Shown here piece after piece: positions 1 to 9,371 of a stretch of 64,000 nucleotides of DNA. The position numbers were made by a program, and so were the translations under genes. Every line of letters begins with the position of its first letter. The stretch's first letter is position 1. The notes below the pieces were generated by a model. It made no database searches, had not been told where the DNA came from, and worked only from the letters and a program-made list of their open reading frames with translations. The stretch is from contig CAZIJU010000001.1 of assembly GCA_964539745.1 (NCBI GenBank), positions 1-64,000 on the forward strand, written 5' to 3'. The stretch comes from DSNY01 sp964539745. Its GTDB lineage: Bacteria; Pseudomonadota; Gammaproteobacteria; Burkholderiales; Burkholderiaceae_F.

Positions 1-270
1 ATTCCTCGCCTGCGGCTCGGAATGACAATAGGGGGCTGCGGCTCGGAATGACAATAGGGGGCTGCCGCTAAAAATGACAACAGCGGCGTTGCGGCTCGCA
101 ATGACGAAGCCAGGCCGGGGGAATAACGCTGGCCTGTCATCCCGAGCAAACGCGAGGGATCTCCGCGTTGCGAGGCGGCGGAGATTCCTCGCCTGCGGCT
201 CGGAATGACAATAAGGGGGGTTGCAGCTCGGAATACAAGAGCGGCGTCGCGGCTCGGAATGACGAAGGGC
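1..270. repeat. dispersed palindromic repeat with tandem tail
   Basis: A complete copy of the genome's dispersed repeat lies at about 135-212. It runs from TGTCATCCCGAG, through a short palindromic middle, to GGCTCGGAATGACAA. Both sides carry extra degenerate copies of the right-end motif GGCTCGGAATGACAA, about four at 11-110 and two or three at 213-268. I see no gene in the first 378 bases. The same element recurs near 10.3, 11.7, 15.4, 34.2 and 35.6 kb. Confidence 0.8.
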
Positions 271-378
271 GGCGGATGCGAGCGCCAGGCGGTCGGTGGT
301 GTCGCGAAGATTCGTAATGATGAATAATTCCGCCTCACGACCGCAGCGGTCGGAAGAAAAAAGAGAGGAGACCTCGCC

Positions 379-1368
379 GTGATATCCCGCCGCGCGCTGT
401 GCGCGTCGCTGCTCGTCTGCCTCGCGCTACCTTGCGCGGCGGCAGCCCAAGGCTATCCGACCAAGCCGATCCGGCTGATCGTGCCCTACCCGCCGGGCGG
501 GCCGCTCGATACCGCCGCGCGCGCGCTCGCCGAACGCGTCAAGGATTCGCTCGGTACGGTCGTCGTCGAAAACCGCGCCGGCGCCGGCGGCAACATCGGT
601 GTCGATCAGCTCGCGAAGTCCGCACCCGACGGCTACACGATCGGCATCGGCGCCGTGGCCACGCACGCGATCAACCCGTGGCTGTTTTCCAAGCTGCCCT
701 ACGACCCGCTGAAGGACTTCGCGCCGATCACGCTGATCGCGCACGTGCCGAACGTGCTCGTGATGCCGCCGGAGACCGCCGCCAAATACGGCATCGAGTC
801 GGTGCGGGACCTGATCGAGTACGCGCGCAAGAACCCGGCGAAGCTCAACTATGCCTCGGGCGGTAACGGCAGCGGCGGACACATGGCCGGCGAGCTTCTG
901 AAGTCGATGGCCCGCATCTCGATCGTCCACATCCCGTACGCGGGTGCCGCGCCAGCGCAGCTCGGGCTGCTCGCCGGGCAGACCGAGCTGATGTTCGACA
1001 ACCTCGCTTCGGCCGCGCCGCAGATCCGCGCCGGCAAGCTACGCGCGTTCGCGGTGACGACGGCGAAACGCTCGCCGGTGTTCCCCGAGCTGCCGACGAT
1101 GAGCGAAGCCGGCGGCAAGGCGCTTGCCGGCTTCGACGTCAGCACCTGGTTCGGACTGTTCGCGCCGGCGGCGACGCCGCCCGCGATCGTCGAACGACTG
1201 AACGACGAATTCCGCCGCGCGCTCGGCTCGAGCGAGATGCGCGAAAGGCTCGCGCGCATGGGCGCGGAGCCGGCGCCGACCACGCCGGCGGAGTTCGCCG
1301 CCTTCGTGCGCGCGGAGCTCGCCAAGTACGAGCGCATCGTCAAGTTCTCGGGCGCCCAAGTGGACTGA
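379..1368 (+). CDS. Bug-family (TctC) tripartite tricarboxylate transporter receptor
   Basis: This is a 329-residue periplasmic solute-binding protein of the Bug/TctC family, which delivers carboxylates to TctAB-type permeases. Residues 1-23 form a signal peptide. The mature part opens with the family signature PIRLIVPYPPGG followed by D, then NRAGAGGNIG and PLKDFAPITLIA. The GTG start at 379 is supported by an AGAGGAG ribosome-binding site at 364-370. It is followed by tctB and tctA in the same direction, so it probably encodes the receptor of this transporter. The ligand cannot be told from sequence. Confidence 0.93.
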   Translation: MISRRALCASLLVCLALPCAAAAQGYPTKPIRLIVPYPPGGPLDTAARALAERVKDSLGTVVVENRAGAGGNIGVDQLAKSAPDGYTIGIGAVATHAINPWLFSKLPYDPLKDFAPITLIAHVPNVLVMPPETAAKYGIESVRDLIEYARKNPAKLNYASGGNGSGGHMAGELLKSMARISIVHIPYAGAAPAQLGLLAGQTELMFDNLASAAPQIRAGKLRAFAVTTAKRSPVFPELPTMSEAGGKALAGFDVSTWFGLFAPAATPPAIVERLNDEFRRALGSSEMRERLARMGAEPAPTTPAEFAAFVRAELAKYERIVKFSGAQVD

Positions 1369-1448
1369 GGATCGAAGACTGGGCGTCGCGCCGAAGAAGA
1401 CCGGCTGCGCGCCCCGGCTCGGCATTTGTCAATTCCGGTGGAGACCAC

Positions 1449-1910
1449 GTGAAAATCAGGAATCCGAAAAACTTCTGGTCGGGCGTGATGTTCCTCGCGC
1501 TCGGACTGTTCTTCGCGCTTTTCGCGCAGAACTACGAGATGGGCACCGCGCAGCGCATGGGGCCCGCGTACTTCCCGACGGTGCTCGGCGCGCTGCTCGC
1601 GCTGCTCGGCCTGGGCATCGCGATCGGCGGACTGGCGCGCGAAGGGCACGACGGCCGGATCGAGAGGCTCCACTTCGGACCGATCGCATGGATCATCGGT
1701 GCGATCGTCGTGTTCGGCGTGCTGCTGCGTCCCGCGGGGCTGGTCGTCTCGCTGGTCGCGCTGGTGGTCATCTCGATGCTCGGCAGCCACGAGTTCAAGT
1801 GGAAGGAGGCGGCCGCCGTCAGCGTCGTGATGGGCGTGATCGTCTACCTGGTCTTCATCTACGGCCTGAAGCTGACGATCCCGGTCTGGCCGGCCTTCAT
1901 AGGAAACTAG
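1449..1910 (+). CDS. tctB: TctB-family small permease subunit
   Basis: A 153-residue membrane protein with about four hydrophobic segments matches the small subunit (TctB) of tripartite tricarboxylate transporters. The first segment follows the polar start MKIRNPKNFWSG, and GTAQRMGPAYFPTVLG is the typical TctB signature after it. The GTG start lies 80 bases after the receptor gene, and tctA begins 18 bases downstream, so the three genes are arranged as one operon. Confidence 0.88.
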   Translation: MKIRNPKNFWSGVMFLALGLFFALFAQNYEMGTAQRMGPAYFPTVLGALLALLGLGIAIGGLAREGHDGRIERLHFGPIAWIIGAIVVFGVLLRPAGLVVSLVALVVISMLGSHEFKWKEAAAVSVVMGVIVYLVFIYGLKLTIPVWPAFIGN

Positions 1911-1928
1911 TCCGCGGCGGAGAAGACG

Positions 1929-3434
1929 ATGGATCTGATCAATCATCTCGCGCTCGGTTTCGCCACCGCGTTGACGCTGCAGAATCTGCTGTACTGCTTC
2001 GTCGGCGTGCTGGTCGGCACGCTGATCGGCGTGCTGCCCGGCATCGGCCCGATCGCCACGCTGGCGATGCTGCTGCCGACCACGTACGCGCTGCCGCCGA
2101 CCTCGGCGCTGATCATGCTGGCGGGCATCTACTACGGCGCGCAGTACGGCGGCTCCACCACGGCGATCCTGGTCAACCTGCCCGGCGAGTCGTCGTCGGT
2201 CGTCACCTGCATCGACGGCTACCAGATGGCGCGCAAGGGACGCGCGGGTGCGGCGCTGGCGGTGGCCGCACTCGGCTCGTTCTTCGCCGGAACCGTCGCC
2301 ACCGTGATCGTCGCGGCGCTGGCCGGACCGATGGTCGAGTTCGCGTTCAAGTTCGGCCCGGCCGAGTACTTCTCGCTGATGGTGCTGGGGCTGATCGGCG
2401 CGGTCGTGCTCGCGTCGGGTTCGCTCGTCAAGGCGATCGCGATGATCCTGCTCGGGCTGCTGCTCGGGCTGGTCGGCACCGACGTGAATTCGGGCGTGGC
2501 GCGCTTTTCGTTCGACGTTCCGGAGCTGACCGACGGCATCGGCTTCGTCGCGATCGCGATGGGCGTGTTCGGCTTCGCCGAAATCATCGCCAACGTCGAG
2601 AAGCGCGAACACCGCGAGGTCTTCACCGACCGCGTCGGGCGGCTCTGGCCGAGCAAAGACGAGTTCCGCAAGGCCGCGCCGGCGGCGGTGCGCGGCACGC
2701 TGCTCGGTTCGATCCTCGGCGTGCTGCCGGGCGGCGGCGCCCTGCTGGCGGCGTTCGCCGCGTACACAGTGGAAAAGAAAATCGCGAAGGATCCTTCCGA
2801 GTTCGGCAAGGGCGCGGTGGCCGGTGTGGCCGGACCGGAATCGGCCAACAACGCCGGCGCACAGACCTCGTTCATCCCGATGCTCACGCTCGGCATCCCG
2901 CCGAACGCGGTGATGGCGCTGATGATCGGCGCGATGACGATCCACAACATCCAGCCCGGCCCGCAGGTGATGGCGAACAACCCGGCGCTGTTCTGGGGGC
3001 TGATCGCTTCGATGTGGATCGGCAACCTGATGCTGGTGATCCTGAACCTGCCGCTGATCGGGCTGTGGGTGCAGCTTCTGAAGGTGCCGTACCGGTGGCT
3101 GTATCCGGCGATCCTCGTGTTCTGCTGCATCGGCGTGTACTCGATCAACAACAACACGTTCGACGTGTACATGACGGCCGCCTTCGGCGTCGTCGGCTAC
3201 GTGCTCTACAAACTGCGCTGCGAGCCGGCACCGCTGCTGCTCGGCTTCATCCTCGGACCGATGATGGAGGAGAACCTGCGGCGCGCGATGCTGCTGTCGC
3301 GCGGCGATCCGACCACATTCTTTACGCGACCGCTGTCGCTCGCGCTGCTGCTGATGGCCGCCGCGCTGCTGGTGATCGTTGCGCTGCCGGCGATCAAGGC
3401 CAAGCGCGAAGAGGCCTTCCATGAAGTCGACTGA
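1929..3434 (+). CDS. tctA: TctA-family large permease subunit
   Basis: This 501-residue inner-membrane protein is the large subunit of the tripartite tricarboxylate transporter. It has about 11-12 hydrophobic segments and the two conserved repeats GVLPGIGPIATLAMLLP near the N-terminus and GVLPGGGALLAAFAAY near residue 265. The glycine/proline-rich GPESANNAGAQTSFIPMLTLGIP, also typical, follows. Length is normal for TctA. Its last 14 bases overlap the start of the next receptor gene, which argues for translational coupling. Confidence 0.95.
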   Translation: MDLINHLALGFATALTLQNLLYCFVGVLVGTLIGVLPGIGPIATLAMLLPTTYALPPTSALIMLAGIYYGAQYGGSTTAILVNLPGESSSVVTCIDGYQMARKGRAGAALAVAALGSFFAGTVATVIVAALAGPMVEFAFKFGPAEYFSLMVLGLIGAVVLASGSLVKAIAMILLGLLLGLVGTDVNSGVARFSFDVPELTDGIGFVAIAMGVFGFAEIIANVEKREHREVFTDRVGRLWPSKDEFRKAAPAAVRGTLLGSILGVLPGGGALLAAFAAYTVEKKIAKDPSEFGKGAVAGVAGPESANNAGAQTSFIPMLTLGIPPNAVMALMIGAMTIHNIQPGPQVMANNPALFWGLIASMWIGNLMLVILNLPLIGLWVQLLKVPYRWLYPAILVFCCIGVYSINNNTFDVYMTAAFGVVGYVLYKLRCEPAPLLLGFILGPMMEENLRRAMLLSRGDPTTFFTRPLSLALLLMAAALLVIVALPAIKAKREEAFHEVD

Positions 3435-4442
3435 GCGCATTGCGGACTGCGGGTCGAAACCGACCGGCGAACGGCGAAGTGCCGCAGCCGCGAAACGCTT
3501 CGCAGTGACACTGTTGCTCGCGCTGGCGCCGCTTGCGGTGCTCGCGCAGTACCCGGCCAAGCCGATACGCCTGGTCGTGCCGTTTCCGCCGGCGGGCGCG
3601 ACCGACATCGTCTCGCGCGAGCTGGCGCGGCATCTTTCCGAGCGCCTGAAGCAGCAGGTGATCGTCGACAACCGCCCGGGCGCGGGCGGCGCGCTCGGCA
3701 GCGACATCGTCGCCAAGAGCCCGCCTGACGGCTACACGATCCAGATGGCCACCAGCTCGACGCACGCGATCGGCCCACTGCTGAACCCGAAGACCCCGTA
3801 CGACCCGCGCGGCGACTTCACTCCGATCGCACACGTGGCCAACTCGCCGAACGTGCTGCTCGTCGCGCCGAACGTGACGGCGAACAGTGTCAAGGAACTG
3901 GTCGAGCTGCTGAAGCGCTCGCCCGGCCGCTACAACTATGGCTCGAGCGGCAACGGCACGATCGTTCATCTGACCTCGGAACTGTTCAAGGCGATGACCG
4001 GCACGTACGTGGTGCACATCCCCTACCGCGGCACGGCGCTCGTGATCCCGGACATGCTGTCCGGCCAGATCCACCTGCTCTTCGACAACATCGCATCGGC
4101 GCTGCCGCACCTGAAGGACGGCAAGCTGCGCGCGCTGGGCGTCACTTCGCGGAGCGCTCGCCGTTGCTGCCGGACGTGCCGCCGGTGGCGCAAGCCGTGC
4201 CCGGCTTCGAGTCGGTGACCTGGTTCGGCGTGTTCGGACCGAAGGGCCTGCCGCCGGAGGTCGTGCAACGGTTGAACGGCGAGATCAACGCCGTGTTGAA
4301 ATCGCCCGAATTCGTCGAACGCCTGCGTGCACTCGGTTACGAGCCGGCCGGCGGCAGCCCGCAGGATTTCGCCGCGCTCGTGGCGCGCGACACCGACAAG
4401 TGGGCAAAGCTGATCCGGGAGCGCAAGATCACTGCGGAATAA
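3421..4442 (+). pseudogene. second Bug-family receptor, frameshifted
   Basis: A second Bug/TctC receptor starts at ATG 3421 inside the end of tctA. It carries a signal peptide ending near VLAQ, then PIRLVVPFPPAGATD and NRPGAGGALGSD. Reading is normal to LRALGVTS at about 4149, after which the frame gives an arginine/cysteine-rich nonsense tail ending at 4218. The correct continuation (SPLLPDVPPVAQAVPGF to the stop at 4442) is in the +1 frame. One missing base at about 4147-4153 explains it, since TCG-GCG-GAG would restore the family sequence. This is either a recent pseudogene or a sequencing error. Confidence 0.85.
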
Positions 4443-4528
4443 CGCCGGGCGCCGGCCGGTTGCTGCGCCTCGAAACACCCGCGCGCGCTGCAGGCGGCGC
4501 GGTCCTTGACCCTTCACCCTCGACGCCG

Positions 4529-6157
4529 ATGTTCAACTGGACCAACCCCTACCCTTCGACGCGCACGCCGGTGTTCGCACGCAACGTCGTCGCGACCTCG
4601 CAGCCGCTCGCCGCGCAGGCGGGGCTGCGCATCCTGCAGTACGGCGGCAACGCGGTCGACGCGGCCATCGGCGCGGCGGCCGTGATCGCGATGACCGAAC
4701 CGTGCAGCAACGGATTCGGGTCCGACAACTTCGCAATCGTCTGGGACGGACAACGGCTGCACGGAATGAACTCGAGCGGATTTGCGCCCGCCGCATGGAC
4801 GCTCGATTACTTCGTCCGCAAATACGGATCCGATGCGGCGCGCAAGCGGCCCGCGCGCGGCTGGGACGCCGTCACCGTGCCGGGCGCGGTGGCCGGCTGG
4901 GCGCTGCTGCACGGCCGGCTCGGGCTGCTGCCCTTCGAGGACGTGCTGGCACCCGCGATCGAATACGCCGAACGCGGTTTCGCGGTGAGTCCGATCACGC
5001 AGTCGAAGTGGAAGCTCGCAGAGCCGATTCTCAGGGACTGCCCGGGCTTCGCTGAGCATTTCCTGCCGCGCGGGCGAGCGCCCGAAGTCGGCGAGCATTT
5101 CGTGCTGCAAGGCGCGGCGAAGACGCTGCGCCTGGTCGCACGCAGCAGGGGCGAAGACTTCTACCGGGGCGAAATCGCCGCGGCGATCGCGCGCTACGCC
5201 GCGGGCACCGGCGGCGCGCTGACCGCGGACGATCTCGCCGCCTACTGGGACTTCGTGCGGGCCAACGGCTGGGTCGGAACGATCAGCCAGGCCTTCGCCG
5301 GCCACGAACTGCACGAAATTCCGCCGAACGGGCAGGGGATCGCGGCAGCGGCGTGCTTGGGGATCCTGAAGCACACGCCGCTCGAAAGTTTCGCGGTCGA
5401 CGGCGCCGACTGGCACCACGTCATGATCGAGGCGATGAAGCTCGCGTTCGCCGATGCGTACGCGTACGTCGCCGACCCGCGCGCGATGCCGTGCACGCCG
5501 GCGCAATTGCTCGACGCGGACTACCTCGCGCAGCGCGCGCGGCGGATCGACATGAAACGCGCGCAGGTCTTCGGCCCCGGCGCGCCGCCGAAGGGCGGGA
5601 CCATCTATCTCGCGGCCGCCGACGCCAACGGCATGATGGTCTCCTTCATCCAGTCCAACTACATGGGCTTCGGCTCGGGTGTGGTCGTTCCCGGCTACGG
5701 CATCTCGCTGCAGAACCGCGGATACGGTTTTTCGCTCGATCCGGCGCATCCGAACTGCGTGGCTCCGCACAAGCGGCCCTTCCATACGATCATCCCGGCC
5801 TTTCTCACGCGCGGCGGCGCGCCGGTCATGAGCTTCGGCGTGATGGGCGGCAACATGCAACCGCAGGGGCACGTGCAGACCTTGACGCGCATGCTGCTCG
5901 CCGGGCAGCAGCCGCAGGCCGCCTGCGATGCGCCGCGCTGGAAATGGGACTCGGGGTTGAAGGTCGATCTCGAGCCGACGATGCCGGGTATCGTGCGCGA
6001 GGAACTCGCCCGCCGCGGCCACCAGATCGCGAAAACCGAGGACAGCTACATGGACTTCGGCGCCGGCCAGTTCATCTGGCGGCTCGGCGATCCCGCGATC
6101 GACGGCTACGTCGCCGCGAGCGATTCCCGGCGCGACGGGCTGGCGGCGGGGTACTGA
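4529..6157 (+). CDS. gamma-glutamyltransferase family protein
   Basis: This 542-residue protein is of the gamma-glutamyltranspeptidase Ntn-hydrolase family, which cleaves or transfers gamma-glutamyl groups after autoprocessing at a threonine. The N-terminal signature YGGNAVDAAIGAAAV is clear, and the candidate catalytic Thr is residue 358 in the GGTIYLAAADANG segment. The later motif FGVMGGNMQPQGHVQ is also typical. Start MFNWTNPYPSTRTPVFA was chosen because similarity begins there; an upstream extension is possible. There is no signal peptide, so it resembles the cytoplasmic members of the family rather than periplasmic Ggt. It follows the tct operon by 86 bases and may belong to it. Confidence 0.9.
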   Translation: MFNWTNPYPSTRTPVFARNVVATSQPLAAQAGLRILQYGGNAVDAAIGAAAVIAMTEPCSNGFGSDNFAIVWDGQRLHGMNSSGFAPAAWTLDYFVRKYGSDAARKRPARGWDAVTVPGAVAGWALLHGRLGLLPFEDVLAPAIEYAERGFAVSPITQSKWKLAEPILRDCPGFAEHFLPRGRAPEVGEHFVLQGAAKTLRLVARSRGEDFYRGEIAAAIARYAAGTGGALTADDLAAYWDFVRANGWVGTISQAFAGHELHEIPPNGQGIAAAACLGILKHTPLESFAVDGADWHHVMIEAMKLAFADAYAYVADPRAMPCTPAQLLDADYLAQRARRIDMKRAQVFGPGAPPKGGTIYLAAADANGMMVSFIQSNYMGFGSGVVVPGYGISLQNRGYGFSLDPAHPNCVAPHKRPFHTIIPAFLTRGGAPVMSFGVMGGNMQPQGHVQTLTRMLLAGQQPQAACDAPRWKWDSGLKVDLEPTMPGIVREELARRGHQIAKTEDSYMDFGAGQFIWRLGDPAIDGYVAASDSRRDGLAAGY

Positions 6158-6200
6158 GGGAGTCCATCCGAGAACCTCATGGAACGCCGGGAAAGCAACG

Positions 6201-6285
6201 CTCTCTTCTCGGTGTTCTCGGTGTCTCGGTGGTCAGATCGGCGACCTCCGAAGGCGGACGTCATCACCGCCGAGACACGGACAAC
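6201..6285. repeat. dispersed 'CGGTGTCTCGGTGGT' intergenic repeat
   Basis: Between the convergent genes ending at 6157 and 6333 lies an imperfect inverted repeat. CTCGGTGTTCTCGGTGTCTC is on the left and CACCGCCGAGACACGG on the right. Related sequence occurs between tgt and yajC (60837-60984), so it is a dispersed intergenic repeat. It may act as a transcription barrier between the converging genes, but no run of T follows. Confidence 0.6.
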
Positions 6286-6332
6286 AGCACTCGGTCGGCG
6301 CGTCGCCGAACTGTCCGGATCCTCCCTGTCGA

Positions 6333-9300
6333 TCAAGCGAGCGCGCGTTCGAGAACGCGCACGACGTGCAGCGCTTCGTGCCCGCTGCCGTCGGCGATCT
6401 GGTGGCGGCAGCTCGTGCCGTCGGCGACGACGAGCGTGTCTTCGGCGGCGCCGCGCACGGCGGGCAGCAGCGACAGCTCGGCCATTTTCATCGACACATC
6501 GTAGTGCGCGGCCTCATAGCCGAAGCTGCCGGCCATGCCGCAGCAGCTCGACTCGATCGTCTCGACCTTTAGAATCGGGATCAGCCGCAGCACCTGCTCG
6601 ACGGGCCGCATCACGTCGAAAGACTTTTGATGGCAGTGGCCGTGCACCAGCGCGCGCGCTTGCGGCAGCGGCTTGAGGGCGAGCTTCAGGCGGCCGGCAG
6701 CGTGCTCGCGTGCGAGGTATTCCTCGATCGTGAACGAATTCGCGGCCAGCGCGCGCGCGGGCTCGCCCAGTCCCATCACGAGATACTCGTCGCGCAGACC
6801 GAGCAGGCAAGACGGCTCCAGCCCCACGATCGGCACGCCGCGTTCGACGAACGGGGCGAGCGCAGCGAGCAGCCGCCGCGCCTCGCGCTGCGCTGCTTCG
6901 ACCTCGCCCGACGCGAGGAAGGTCCTGCCGCAGCACAGCGGGCGCGCCGGCTGCGCGTCGTCGGCTACCGCGCGCGCGACGTGAACGCGCAATCCGGCGG
7001 CCTTCAGCACCGCGAGCGCCGCACGCGCGTTCTCCGGCTCGAAGTAGTTGTTGAACGTGTCGACGAAGAACACGACGTCGGCATCGTTCGCGTGATCGTG
7101 CGGCGCATCGCGCAGGAACGCATCGCTGCGCCAGCGCGGCAGCGAGCGCCGCGCCGACAGCCCGAGCCATCGTTCGCCGAGCGCCTTCGCGCCGGGCAGC
7201 CACTCGCGCGCGTTCGCCAGCCACGGCAGCCTCGCCGCCCACGGCGCGTAGCGCGGCAGATACGCGATCAGCCGGTCCTTCAGCGTCAAGCCGTGTTTCC
7301 TCTTGTAGTGATGAAGGAACTCGACCTTCATCTTCGCCATGTCCACGCCGGTCGGGCATTCGCGGCGGCAGCCCTTGCAACTGACGCACAGGTCGAGCGT
7401 CGCGTACATCTCGTCGGAGGTGAACGCATCGGGGCCGAGCTGACCGGAAAGCGCCAGCCGCAGCGTGTTCGCGCGGCCGCGCGTGACGTGCCGCTCGTCG
7501 CGCGTGGCGCGAAAACTCGGACACATCGTGCCGGCGTCGAACTTGCGGCAGTGGCCGTTGTTGTTGCACATCTCGACCGCCTTGCCGAAACCCTGCGCCG
7601 GATCCTCTCCGGTTCCGGGCGGCGTCGTTTCTTCGGTTCGATGGTCGTTGTGAACGTTCCAAGCCGACCAGTCGAGCGCAGTTTCGAGCGGCCGGATCGC
7701 GTAGCCCGGCTTGAAGCGGAACAGGTTCGCGTCGTCCATCTTGCTCGGCCGTACGATCTTGCCCGGGTTCAGCAGGCCGTCCGGATCGAACAGATCCTTG
7801 ATCTGCTCAAACGCGCGGGTGAGGCGCGGTCCGAACTGCCACGCAACCCATTCGCTGCGCACCAGCCCGTCGCCGTGCTCGCCTGAGTACGCGCCCTTGA
7901 ATTGGCGCACGAGCGCGGAAGCTTCCTCGGCGATCGCGCGCATCTTGGCCGCGCCATCCCGACGCATGTCCAGGATCGGCCGCACGTGAAGCGTCCCGAC
8001 ACTGGCGTGCGCGTACCAGGTGCCCTTCGTTCCGTACCTGGCGAACACGTCGGTGAGCCGCGCGGTGTATTCGGCCAGGTGCTCGAGCGGTACTGCGCAA
8101 TCCTCGATGAACGACACCGGTTTGCCGTCGCCGCGCATCGACATCATGATGTTGAGCCCCGCCTTGCGAACTTCCCACAGCGCCTTCTGCGCGCCGGCGT
8201 CGGTCAGCTCGACCACGCTGGCGGGCAAGCCCAGGTCCGCCATCAGTTCGACGAGCTGCTTGAGCCGCGCGACCTGCGCCGCGTGCTCGTCGCCGGAGAA
8301 CTCGACGAGCAGGATCGCTTCCGGCTCGCCGATCAGCGCGCGCTCGATTGTCGGGCGAAACGCCGGGTTGGCGCGCGACAGCTCGATCATCGTGCGGTCG
8401 ACGAGTTCGACGGCGGTCGGCGCGAGCTTGACGATGTGCTGCGCCGAATCCATCGCCGCGTGGAACGTCGGGAAGCTGACCACACCGAGCACCTTGTGCG
8501 CCGGCAGCGGCGCAAGCTGCAGGTGCAGGCGGCGAAACAGCGCCAGCGTGCCTTCGCTGCCCACGAGCAGATGCGCGAGGTTGACCGAACCGTCGGCGGT
8601 GTACGGCCGCTCGCTCATCGGGTGGAACACATCGAGGTTGTAGCCGCCGACGCGGCGCATCACGGTCGGCCACATCCGTTCGATCTCGTCGCGTTCGCGC
8701 GCGCCGATTTCGAACAGCTTCGAGACGAGCCGCGAGGCGCGCGCCGATTTGAGCGCTCGCCTGGCGGCGACGCCGAACGGCCCGAAAAACTCGTCGGTGC
8801 CGTCGGCGAGCAGCGCGTCGATACCGGCGACGTTGTGCACCATGTTGCCGTACGCGATCGAGCGCGACCCGCACGAGTTGTTGCCCGCCATGCCGCCGAG
8901 CGTGGCCTGCGCGGAGGTCGAGACGTCGACCGGAAACCACAGCCCGTGCGGCCTGAGGAACGCGTTCAACGCATCGAGCACGATGCCCGGCTGCACTTCG
9001 ACCGTTCGCGCTTCCTTCTCGAACGCGATCACGCGATCCAGGTGCTTGCTGTAGTCGATCACCAGCGCGCGCCCGACCGTCTGACCGCACTGGCTGCTGC
9101 CGCCGCCGCGCGGCAGGATCGGTACCTTCAGTTCGCGGCAGATGTCGAGCGCGGCGCGCAGGTCGTCCTCATCCTTCGGGATCAGCACGCCGATCGGGTC
9201 GACCTGATAGATCGACGCATCGGTCGAATAGCGCCCGCGCGAGGCCGCATCGAACAGCACTTCGCCTCGCACCGCGCGCCGCAGGCGGTGCGCGAGATCG

Positions 9301-9371
9301 GTTCGGGCAAGCGCCGGCTGAAAGAACATGCGGCGCGCGGAAGGCGCGCCGCCGGCCGCGGTCGAGCTCAT
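6333..9371 (-). CDS. FAD-binding and Fe-S cluster oxidoreductase (YdiJ/GlcD-GlpC type)
   Basis: This 1012-residue fusion dehydrogenase resembles E. coli YdiJ and D-lactate/D-2-hydroxyacid dehydrogenases. The N-terminal half is a PCMH-type FAD domain with PRGGGSSQCGQ, followed by an FAD-oxidase C-terminal domain. Two Fe-S motifs come next: a CNNNGHC segment ending in CPSFR, and CVSCKGCRRECP. The C-terminus has two CCG-type cysteine motifs (PLCCGRTF and SSCCGMAGSFGYE) like GlpC/HdrB. It would oxidise a D-2-hydroxyacid and pass electrons to the membrane. Its ATG overlaps the GntR gene by 4 bases. The substrate is unknown; lactate, glycolate and 2-hydroxyglutarate are candidates. Confidence 0.92.
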   Translation of the reverse strand: MSSTAAGGAPSARRMFFQPALARTDLAHRLRRAVRGEVLFDAASRGRYSTDASIYQVDPIGVLIPKDEDDLRAALDICRELKVPILPRGGGSSQCGQTVGRALVIDYSKHLDRVIAFEKEARTVEVQPGIVLDALNAFLRPHGLWFPVDVSTSAQATLGGMAGNNSCGSRSIAYGNMVHNVAGIDALLADGTDEFFGPFGVAARRALKSARASRLVSKLFEIGARERDEIERMWPTVMRRVGGYNLDVFHPMSERPYTADGSVNLAHLLVGSEGTLALFRRLHLQLAPLPAHKVLGVVSFPTFHAAMDSAQHIVKLAPTAVELVDRTMIELSRANPAFRPTIERALIGEPEAILLVEFSGDEHAAQVARLKQLVELMADLGLPASVVELTDAGAQKALWEVRKAGLNIMMSMRGDGKPVSFIEDCAVPLEHLAEYTARLTDVFARYGTKGTWYAHASVGTLHVRPILDMRRDGAAKMRAIAEEASALVRQFKGAYSGEHGDGLVRSEWVAWQFGPRLTRAFEQIKDLFDPDGLLNPGKIVRPSKMDDANLFRFKPGYAIRPLETALDWSAWNVHNDHRTEETTPPGTGEDPAQGFGKAVEMCNNNGHCRKFDAGTMCPSFRATRDERHVTRGRANTLRLALSGQLGPDAFTSDEMYATLDLCVSCKGCRRECPTGVDMAKMKVEFLHHYKRKHGLTLKDRLIAYLPRYAPWAARLPWLANAREWLPGAKALGERWLGLSARRSLPRWRSDAFLRDAPHDHANDADVVFFVDTFNNYFEPENARAALAVLKAAGLRVHVARAVADDAQPARPLCCGRTFLASGEVEAAQREARRLLAALAPFVERGVPIVGLEPSCLLGLRDEYLVMGLGEPARALAANSFTIEEYLAREHAAGRLKLALKPLPQARALVHGHCHQKSFDVMRPVEQVLRLIPILKVETIESSCCGMAGSFGYEAAHYDVSMKMAELSLLPAVRGAAEDTLVVADGTSCRHQIADGSGHEALHVVRVLERALA

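Noticed and set aside
849..3716. Long minus-strand open frame (955 codons) opposite tctA and the receptors
   Set aside because: Composition is His/Arg/Asp-rich shadow sequence of GC-rich genes on the other strand; no domain is recognisable and it cuts through three clear genes.
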